Source: Dipteronia dyeriana
Lineage: Eukaryota; Streptophyta; Magnoliopsida; Sapindales; Sapindaceae
NCBI GenBank assembly: GCA_032871835.1
Contig: CM065299.1
Coordinates: 7,597,001 to 7,661,000 of the forward strand
Direction of reading: 5' to 3'
Length of the DNA: 64,000 nt
Positions 56,365-64,000 of the stretch are shown here, in pieces. The first letter of the stretch is position 1, and each line of letters begins with the position of its first letter. The notes under the pieces were generated by a model. That model did no database searches and was not told the DNA's origin. It saw only the letters and a list, made by a program, of their open reading frames with translations. The position numbers and the translations under genes were made by a program.

Positions 56365-57238
56365 CCTTTTTTTTTCTTTTTATATAGGCCACAACTTTCT
56401 GGAAATAGATATTTTTCTTAACCCTTTCCCACGAGGCCACGACTATACTTCATGCCTTCAATATATTTTATTTTCAAGTTCTATACAAAAGCATTCTTCA
56501 ATTAGACGCAACTTCAATTTTTAAAACCATGGCTGTCCCCAACGATCTTGGATTCTCTGCTGAGCTCTTTAGCACTTGAGAATCTAACACATGTATGTTA
56601 GAGAGATCCGTATATAGAAGTCTTGAACGGTTTAGATTGTCTTTTTTTGTGGTTTTTTCTTTCTTCAATGCAAAAACGACATTGTTTTCTCATTTATCAT
56701 TAAACCATTAAATCATCTCCTCTGTACCTAAAAACGGCAACTTGTTAACAATACTTACAATTTTGACAAAGACTTGGAAAGAGAGTTTCTCCACCAAATT
56801 AACCATCTCCTTCATTTTGACCCAACCGGTTCCTTCTCTCCTGATGACATCAAACCAAAGACCTCACACCCTTCAGTCCTCAAGTGAGAATAATACTTTT
56901 AACTGTTAAGTGACTTAAACGACATCATTTTTCTGATCCACCACCACCCTCTATTACTTTCAGTCCTTCTCGTAACTTTGACTCGTCAATTCGACTGATC
57001 ATAAACAAGAAAATATCAATAATGTGAAAGTAAATTCCACTCAAAGGAAAACTCACTTGTAATGGGTACGTGTTAATCTATTACCCTAACACAAAATATC
57101 ACTAACACAATTTCTTCATTCAAAATTTTAACTCAATAGTCATTTGCTTTAAATGTGATTTCTTTTCCCATGTAGATGAAAAAAAAAAAATCAAATCTCC
57201 GGTAGACTAACAAAGAAAAATAAAATGCTCTATATGTT
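56365..57238. other. Intergenic, no gene recognised
   Basis: A short ATG frame at 56529 (MAVPNDLGFSAELFST) in good context stops after 16 codons; no exon was found downstream. Otherwise AT-rich. Confidence 0.45.
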
Positions 57239-57243
57239 TACCC

Positions 57244-57577
57244 TGTTGAAAAATAAACTTGACCTCAGCCAACCACTTTCAGCCAACCACCTTACCGCCC
57301 ACTTCTAGAAACCGGTCATTGATATGGCTCCAACCACCTCCAACTCCCAGCTGCTTCCTAACCACACATTTGACTTAATTATTTTGCATTTATTTTGTTT
57401 GTAGTTTAGCTCATCTCATTTTCCTATATAAAGGGATGAAGATTGTATTGAAAATGTGTGGAGTGGTGAATGAAATATATAGAGATTTAAGAAAAGCTTC
57501 TCCTTTTATTGTTTGTGTTCAAATTCTCTCTCAGAGGTGCACTACAAGTGACCTCAAACCATACCATCCCACCAACA
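57244..57577 (+). repeat. 5' LTR (334 bp)
   Basis: tgttgaaaaataaac...cccaccaaca, with TATA box ctatataaag at 57424-57433. Confidence 0.93.
57424..57433 (+). promoter_or_regulatory. LTR TATA box
   Basis: ctatataaag in the 5' LTR, about 110 bp before the start of the conserved 3' part. The same place in the 3' LTR has lost 6 bp, deleting the TATA. Confidence 0.7.
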
Positions 57578-57578
57578 G

Positions 57579-57591
57579 TGATATTAGAGCC
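57579..57591 (+). other. Primer-binding site, decayed tRNA-Met type
   Basis: tgatattagagcc against tggtatcagagcc: two differences, one G-to-A and one C-to-T. Confidence 0.8.
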
Positions 57592-59810
57592 CAGGAGAAC
57601 CAGAAACTCGAAGAACAAAGGGCAAAGTCTAATTTGCCCAGAACTCAAAGTGATCAGAATCAATTTTTGATCACACCAGAGTGTTCTACACATCGTCAGG
57701 AGTTCAACGATGAAAACGCCATTCACTTCGGAGCACCAGAGAGGACGCACGCGCCGACAGACATTGGAAAGTGAACTCACGCGCCGTCCACTCGCAGCAC
57801 CATCCCCCGGCGCGTCACCAACACGCGCCGATCGTCTTCCTCGCCCGTTTTACAGGATCCGACCCAAAGTTCGATCCATCAACCCGGTACCAAATCCGAC
57901 CTGATAGCCCGACCAGGTATTCGGTTGCTGCTAGCCTACTCGGAATTCGACCCAAAGACCCATCACTGTTCACGGGTTGCTGACGTTCACTAACGGCGTT
58001 ATAACGGCTGGAATATTCTGTCAGTCAAAGGAATATTCAGTTATCTTTGGTTGACTTTTTCAAAAAGTTTGACCGCTTGTTCGGACACCTCTGAACTCTT
58101 TTTTTGACAAACGCGAATTGGTTTCCAAGGTTTTGGACCATTCCAGACACAATAATGCACTCCTTTTTTGCAAATTCGGACTCTAGATTTGTGATCTACG
58201 TATTTCAAGTCTCAATGGCCAACAGTAACGCACATGTTGTCATCCCGAAGCTCACCAAAGACAACTATGATAATTGGTGCATACAAATGAGAGCTTTACT
58301 AGGCTCTCAAGATGTTATATATATTGTGGAAGATGGATATACAGAAGCTGAAGGAACCATTACAGAATCTCAAATATCGACTCTCAAAGCCGATCGAAAA
58401 AGGGATTGTAAAACAAAGTCTATAATCTATCAAGGGCTAGACGAAACAACGTTCAAGATCATAGCATCCGCTAAGTCGTCGAAAGATGTCTGGGACACCC
58501 TTCTCAAAACCTATAACTGTGCTGACAAAGTGAAAAGGATCCGTCTTCAAACTCTACGAGGTGAGTTCGAATCCTTGAGAATGAAATCTAGTGAATCTAT
58601 TGCTGAGTTCTATACACGAGTTATGGTCGTTGCGAATCAGCTAAGAAGAAATGGAGAAACTCTCACAGACATGAGAATTTCGGAGAAAAATTTGCAATCA
58701 TTAGATCCAAAGTTTGACTTCATAGTTGTGGCGATGGAAGAAACAAAAGATCTAGAGACGATGTCTGTTGAAGAACTTGTGGGATCATTGCAAGCCCATG
58801 AGTAGAAAGTCACAAGAAGAAATGATGATAGAGTATTGGAGCAAGCTCTCCAGTCAAAGCTCTCCCTCAATGAAAAAAGATATGAGCAAGGGGGGACCTC
58901 ACAACAAGGAAGAGAACGAGGTAGAGGATCTCGTGGAAGAGGTTCAGGAAATGCTGAAACCAGGAGTAGAGGCAGAGGAGAAATAGCTGTAAATAGAGAA
59001 GGACGTGGACAACAGAACTATGTCCCACGAGGAAGAAGAGATGGGTACAACAACCGTCCGAACATTGACAAAAGAAATGTTCAATGCTATAACTGCCACA
59101 AATATGGCCACTATAGCAGCGAGTGCAGAAGTCCGCCAAATGAGGTAAATGAAAATTCTAACTTTGAAGAGAATGAGCAAGTTGAAGGAGAATCGTTATT
59201 ATTGATGGCACATAACTCAACATATCAAAACCAAAATGTTTGGTTTCTTGATTCTGGAGCCTGCAACCATATGACTGGCAGAAAAGACTTATTCACTGAA
59301 CTTGATGAGAAAGTTTACGGAGAAATATCATTTGGTGACCTCTCTAAAATCCCTGTCCAAAGAAGAGGAGATGTCATGATCAAGCAGAAGAATGAAGATC
59401 ATGCTTTCATCTTAAATGTCTATTATGTTCCAGACATGAAGACAAACATCCTAAGTCTCGGACAACTCTTGGAGAAAGGCTACCATATTAGCCTTCAAAA
59501 TATACAACTCACCATCACAGATGCTCGAGGAAAGCTGGTTACCTGAGTCCAGATGACGAAGAATAGGATGTTTCCTCTCGTAATTCATCATGATATGCCA
59601 TGATGTTTGACAGCCATCATCGATGACAAAGACTGGTTGTGGCATCTAAGGTATGGACATCTTAATTTTAAAAGTTTAAAGCAACTGGGAAGTAAGAAGA
59701 TGGTGAAAGGATTGCCAAACATCCATCACCCAAATGAGATGTGTGAAATCTATGTTCTCAGTAAACAACACAGAAATAGCTTTAGAAATGAGGCAAATTA
59801 GAAAGTAACC

Positions 59811-60512
59811 ATGCCACTTGAGCTCGTTCACACAGATGTGTGTGGTCCATTGACGCCAGTATCAAATGGACAGAATCAATGCTTCCTCACCTTCATTGAT
59901 GACTGCAGTAGAAAGACTTGGGCTTATTTTCTTAAAAGGAAGTCTGAAGTATTTGATTACTTTAAAGAGTTCAAAACTCTTGTGGAGAAGCAAAGTGGCT
60001 ACTACATCAAAACACTGAGATCAGGTCAAGGTGGAGAATACACTGCAGGTGCTTTCCAGGAATTCCTTAAGCAACAAGGAATCATACATCAGTTTACACC
60101 AGTTTATACTCCTCAGTTAAACGGTGTAGCTGAAAAGAAGAATCGAACAATCCTTAACATGGTCAGAAGCATGTTAAAAGATAAAAACATGCCTAAGAGT
60201 TTTTGGGCCGAAGTAGTCTTGTGTGCGGTATATCTACAAAACAGATGTCCTACCAAGATTCTTGATACAAAGACGCCGCAAGAAGCATGGAGCACTCACA
60301 AACCAAGTGTGGGCCACCTTAGAATTTTTGGCTCCATTGCCTACATCAAGGTCCCAGAAGCAAGAAGAACGAAGCTTGAAGATAAAGGAGAAAATTGTAT
60401 CCTGGTTGGATACGGTGATAGAACTATGGGTTACCGGCTATACAACCCTATCACCAAGAAAGTGATCTTCAGTAGGGATGTCATTTTTGAAGAAAATGAA
60501 TCTTGGAATTAG
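59811..60512 (+). pseudogene. Integrase domain with altered second catalytic Asp
   Basis: The first Asp is in [10 protein letters not shown] and the Glu in [11 protein letters not shown], but the motif that normally reads D-x-GGEY is RSGQGGEY, so the second Asp is Gly. It then has the C-terminal copia integrase features ([31 protein letters not shown]). It lies uninterrupted between TAG at 59799 and TAG at 60510. Confidence 0.9.
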
Positions 60513-61148
60513 GATCAGAACAAAGCTTCCAGAAGTACAGAGTTGATATCTGAAAAAGAGACAAGAGAAATGGCTACAGAGCCACATATACCCAGAAATC
60601 AGCAGACTCCTCAACATGGTTCCCCTTCATCACAAAGGTATAATTCTCCATCACCGATTGAACGTGATTTTTCAGATATGATGCCTAGAGGGACACGTAG
60701 CCTAGAAGATATGTATGAAAATACATAACAGGTGGAAGAAGACATTACTTTGTATTGTCTGCTGATGACAAGTGATCCAGTTAGTTTTGAAGAGGCTAAC
60801 CAAGAAGGAAAATGGAGAAGTGCAATGGATGAAGAGATTCGTTCCATTGAAAAGAATAAGACGTGGGAGTTGACTAATCTCCCAAAAGACTGAAAAACCA
60901 TCGGAGTAAAATGGGTCTATAAGACCAAAAAGAATGCGAAAGGAGAAGTCCAGAGATACAAGGCAAGACTTGTAGCACAAGGCTACAAACAGAAAGAAGG
61001 AGTTGATTACGGAGAAGTCTTTACCCTGGTTGCCAGACTATAGACCATCAGATTGCTAATATCATTGGCAGCCCAGAAGAGTTAGAAAATTTACCAACTT
61101 GACGTAAAGTTAGCATTCCTGAATGGCTTTCTTGAAGAAGAAATCTAT

Positions 61149-62048
61149 GTGGAACAACCACCTGGATATGTGCAGAAAGGCAATGAAGATAAAGTTTGCA
61201 GATTGAAGAAAGCTCTATATGGTTTGAAGCAAGCACCCCGTGCATGGAACATGAGGATTGATGATTACTTTCAAGAGAATGGATTCGAGAAATGTCCGTA
61301 TGAGCATGCACTATATTTGAGGAAGGAGACTGATGGAAGCCTGTTATATGCATGCCTATATGTTGATGACTTGATCTTCACCGACAACAATCCAGCCATG
61401 TTTGAAGATTTCAAACGGAGAATGGTGAAAGAATTTGAGATGACTGACATTGGTCTAATGGCTCATTTTCTTGGTATTGAAGTTGTGCAAAACGAAAAAG
61501 GTATCTTCATCTCCCAGAGTATTTATGCAAAAGAAATTTTAAAGAGATTTGGTATGGAAAAATGCAATCATGCCACAACTCCAGTAGAAACAGGATTAGA
61601 GTTAAGAAAGAATGAAAGAGGAGATGTTGATCCAACCTATTTCAAGAGCTTGGTTGGAAGCCTGAGATACTTGACGTGTACCAGACCAGATATACTTTAT
61701 GGAGTTGGACTGGGATACATGGAGACTCTTGACCAGTCTCACCTAAATGCTGCAAAGAGGATACTTCGCTACATAAAAGGTACAATTGATGATGGCATAT
61801 TTTATACCAAATGTGAAGATTACAGGTTAATTGGTTATTCAGACAGTGATTGGGGAAGAGATCTAGATGAACGTAAAAGCACGACAGACTTCACATTTTT
61901 TATGGGAGATACAGCGTTCACATGGTCATCCAAAAAGCAAACCATTGTGACACTGTCATCATGTGAAGCTGAGTACGTTGCTGCCTGCTCAGCTATTTGT
62001 CATGGTATCTGGATCAGGAATGTGTTGCAGTACTTGGAATTTCCGTAA
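61149..62048 (+). pseudogene. Reverse transcriptase palm and RNase H start, uninterrupted segment
   Basis: 299 codons: [18 protein letters not shown], the catalytic [10 protein letters not shown] (61360-61389), [22 protein letters not shown]; RNase H from about 61830 ([32 protein letters not shown]). The upstream RT (60780-61148) carries three stops. RNase H continues past TAA 62046 with YIDNRSAIALAKN and THFIRE-type text. Confidence 0.93.
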
Positions 62049-62302
62049 GATAATCCCTCAGAGGTCTACATCGACAATCGGTCAGCGATTGCGCTAGCAA
62101 AGAATCCAGTATTCCATGAAAGAAGCAAACATATCGATACGCGGTATCATTTCATCAGAGAGCATGTGAAGAATAAGGAGGTGGAACTAGTCTCTTGCAG
62201 GACATATGATCAAGTTGCTGACATTTTCACCAAGCCTCTCAAACATGATGTGTTTTCAAGATTAAAGACAATGCTTGGTATGGCGAAACATGGGGAGTCA
62301 AG

Positions 62303-62314
62303 TTTAAGGGGGGA
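62303..62314 (+). other. Polypurine tract
   Basis: ttaagggggga directly before the 3' LTR tgttgaaaaa. Confidence 0.85.
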
Positions 62315-63147
62315 TGTTGAAAAATAAACTTGACCTCAGCCAACCACTTTCAGCCAACCACCTTGCTACCCACTTCTAGAAACCGGCCATTGATATGGCT
62401 CCAACCACCTCCAACTCCCAACTCCTTCCTAACCACACATTTGACTTCATTGTTTTGCATTTATTTTGTTTGTAGTTTAGCTCATCTCATTTTCAAAGAG
62501 ATGAAAATTGTATTGAAAATGTGTGGAGTGGTGAATGAAATATAGAGAGAAATAAGAAAAGCTTCTCATTTTATTGTTTGTGTTCGAATTCTCTCTCAGA
62601 GGTGCACTACAAGTAATGGTGTCCACGGTTCGGTTTCGGTTCTGTTTCGGTTTCGAACCGCCTGTTTCGGTTCCGTGGAAAAGCCGAACCGTAACCGTAA
62701 CCGGAATATGACTGTTTTGGACGGTTTCGGACGATTTCGGAACCGGCGGTTTTCGGTTCAGTTTCGGTTTCTGTTTCGGTTTTTCGAAACCGAAGGGTTC
62801 GGTTCGGTTCGGTTCGGTTCGTGAAACCGAACGGTTCGGTTTAGTTTCCGTTCGTTTGGTTTTTTTTTTGAAATGCTGCCATGTGTCAGCATTTCATTGG
62901 TTTTTAAAAAAAAATATTTGAAACTGCCGGTTTAACCGGCGGTTTTTGGTCAGTTTTTAAGATCCCATAACCTTAACCGAACCGTCGAGATCCGGTTTCC
63001 AACCGGTTTTGTAACCGACGGTTTCGGTTTCGGTTACGGTTTTTAGAAGCCGGTTTCGGTTAGGTTTCGATTCGGTTTCGAACGGTTTAACCGAACAGTG
63101 GACACCTCTAACTACAAGTGACCTCAAACCATACCATCCCATCAACA
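62315..63147 (+). repeat. 3' LTR, interrupted by hAT
   Basis: Outer pieces 62315-62613 and 63119-63147 (sharing the duplicated actacaag) together make 328 bp matching the 5' LTR. TATA is deleted by a 6-bp loss near 62494. Confidence 0.93.
62614..63110. mobile_element. hAT-type MITE, 497 bp, nested in the 3' LTR
   Basis: A perfect 8-bp duplication actacaag at 62606-62613 and 63111-63118. TIRs are taatggtgtccac and, from the other end, tagaggtgtccac (11 of 13). The interior is packed with cggttcggttt / aaccgaacc motifs. The 5' LTR at 57538-57560 shows the uninterrupted target gcactacaagtgacc. Non-coding; it inserted after the copia element. Confidence 0.95.
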
Positions 63148-63152
63148 TACCC

Positions 63153-64000
63153 AACAAACGGTTTAGCGAAAGCCATTATATTTTTCTCTGTAGGTGGGGG
63201 ATTCATGTTATGAAGATTTTTTTTATAAAGATTTTTGGATTATATGCATATGTTTCGTAGGTGCTAGGAAGGTTTACAACCTCTTTTTTTGTCGCAGGAG
63301 GTGATGCTTGATTGACCATCGAACAACTACCTCCTCCTATGGCCATTTTCACTTTTTTTTATTTTTTTTTGCTTTGTCAGTGCTGTTTTAATGGACGAGT
63401 ACACAGCACATAAGTGGAATCCAAGTCATACAAAACCTAGTAAGGTCCACTACATATACACCATTACCAACGGGGATTTACGGGGAACAATATCTGTGTC
63501 CAAATCTAAGAATAATCAATCTGATTAAGTAAAAGAGCATATAATGAAGAAAGACATAATCAGTATCAAACATCACACATAGCAAAAATACAAAATAGCT
63601 TTATTACCTTTATCCAAAAAAGAAAAAAACTTTATCACCTTTATATATATAAAAAAAAAAGACACAAAACTTTATCACCATAATCCAAAAAAAGACAAAT
63701 AATGCACAGTGTATATTGTCAGAAACTAAAATCAAACGACCAATTATGAATTCAATCATGAACCTATCGGTAGACGAAACTGAAATCACAAATTCTTCCG
63801 CTAGCTTCAACGTGTAATGAGTCATAATTCATTCTGAGGTCCGGTTACCGAATACCGTACATACATGACATGTGCAATTGTTGGATTTGTTTCTAGCCCA
63901 AGTTCTAAAAATTTTAAAACTCAAAAGAAAATACTAATTCTCTCATATTCAATTGGATAATGTTTCTGATTCATGTCTCGCCATATCATAGATTATGTAG
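63153..64000. other. Intergenic, no gene recognised
   Basis: AT-rich text with A- and T-runs (63340-63370, 63610-63680). No reading frame with recognisable domain. Confidence 0.5.

Larger units (their letters stand above)
58215..62327 (+). pseudogene. Copia gag-pol polyprotein, one frame with ten stop codons and no frameshift
   Basis: 1371 codons in a single frame from ATG (MANSNAHVVIPKLTKDNY) to a TAA 13 bp inside the 3' LTR. In-frame stops: 58803 TAG, 59544 TGA, 59601 TGA, 59799 TAG, 60510 TAG, 60726 TAA, 60891 TGA, 61041 TAG, 61083 TAG, 62046 TAA. Domains: gag (58215-59080), zinc knuckle CYNCHKYGHYSSEC (about 59085), protease FLDSGACNHM (about 59249), pre-integrase (59620-59800), integrase (59811-60512), RT (about 60780-61750) and RNase H (to about 62290). 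As read it cannot yield enzyme. Confidence 0.93.
57244..63147 (+). mobile_element. Ty1/copia retrotransposon, structurally complete, with TSD taccc
   Basis: 5' LTR 57244-57577, PBS 57579-57591, polyprotein 58215-62327, PPT 62303-62314, 3' LTR 62315-63147 (including a 497-bp hAT). The target duplication taccc is at 57239-57243 and 63148-63152. The gene order gag-PR-IN-RT-RH defines copia; the gag type suggests the Tork lineage. The LTRs differ by about 15 substitutions over about 328 bp by eye count, plus one 6-bp indel. Confidence 0.93.

Noticed and set aside
56529..56579. Short peptide MAVPNDLGFSAELFST
   Set aside because: Good start context but only 16 codons and no exon follows.

Overview
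The window reads as nuclear DNA of a flowering plant, probably a eudicot. It is AT-rich, has GT-AG introns, carries a plant-type ankyrin/PGG gene, and is packed with plant mobile elements (Ty1/copia, Ty3/gypsy of Athila/Tat style, TRIM, L1-like LINE, tRNA-derived SINE, hAT, Mutator-like, Harbinger-like, Helitron). The sequence alone does not fix the species. No bacterial, CRISPR or organellar content was seen.

Only two host genes look intact, both on the minus strand in the left 13 kb. One is a two-exon GNAT-family N-acetyltransferase (3827-4619). The other is a four-exon ankyrin-repeat/PGG membrane protein (6794-12600) whose exon lengths sum to a whole number of codons and whose last intron (3.5 kb) is filled by a foldback transposon. 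A third possible host trace is a GA-rich 5' UTR plus short first exon present twice (about 13.6-15.4 kb and 34.1-36.4 kb) as a diverged segmental duplication; the right copy is split by a Harbinger-like MITE.

Layout: 0-3 kb, decayed Ty3 pol (minus). 3.8-12.6 kb, the two genes with small hAT insertions around them. 12.9-15.7 kb, hAT and duplicated segment. 15.9-21.1 kb, broken RE1-like copia element. 21.1-22.9 kb, PBS and LTR of a minus-strand gypsy element. 22.98-25.2 kb, 3' part of a LINE (minus) split by a complete TRIM. 25.2-28.8 kb, 3'-truncated Tnt1-like copia. 28.8-29.4 kb, three related foldback MITEs. 29.46-32.77 kb, probable non-autonomous Helitron. 32.9-33.8 kb, Mutator-like palindromic element. 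34.1-36.4 kb, second duplicate. 37.2-48.1 kb, a plus-strand Athila/Tat-like LTR interrupted by a complete minus-strand pol-less gypsy element (38032-46954, TSD atatt) and by a SINE. 50-56.4 kb, Mutator-like elements, the larger carrying a transposase N-terminal fragment flanked by a GTTACATG satellite. 57.2-63.1 kb, a structurally complete copia element (TSD taccc) whose 3' LTR holds a 497-bp hAT with a perfect 8-bp duplication.

Most unusual observations: (i) the extra ORF of the pol-less gypsy element begins with a near copy of the histone H3 N-terminal tail; (ii) a recurring 37-39-nt hairpin in its LTRs and internal region; (iii) the GTTACATG higher-order satellite flanking the Mutator-like ORF; (iv) a copia polyprotein with ten in-frame stops but no frameshift over 4.1 kb; (v) a 1.2-kb hairpin-forming inverted repeat inside an intron of the ankyrin gene.
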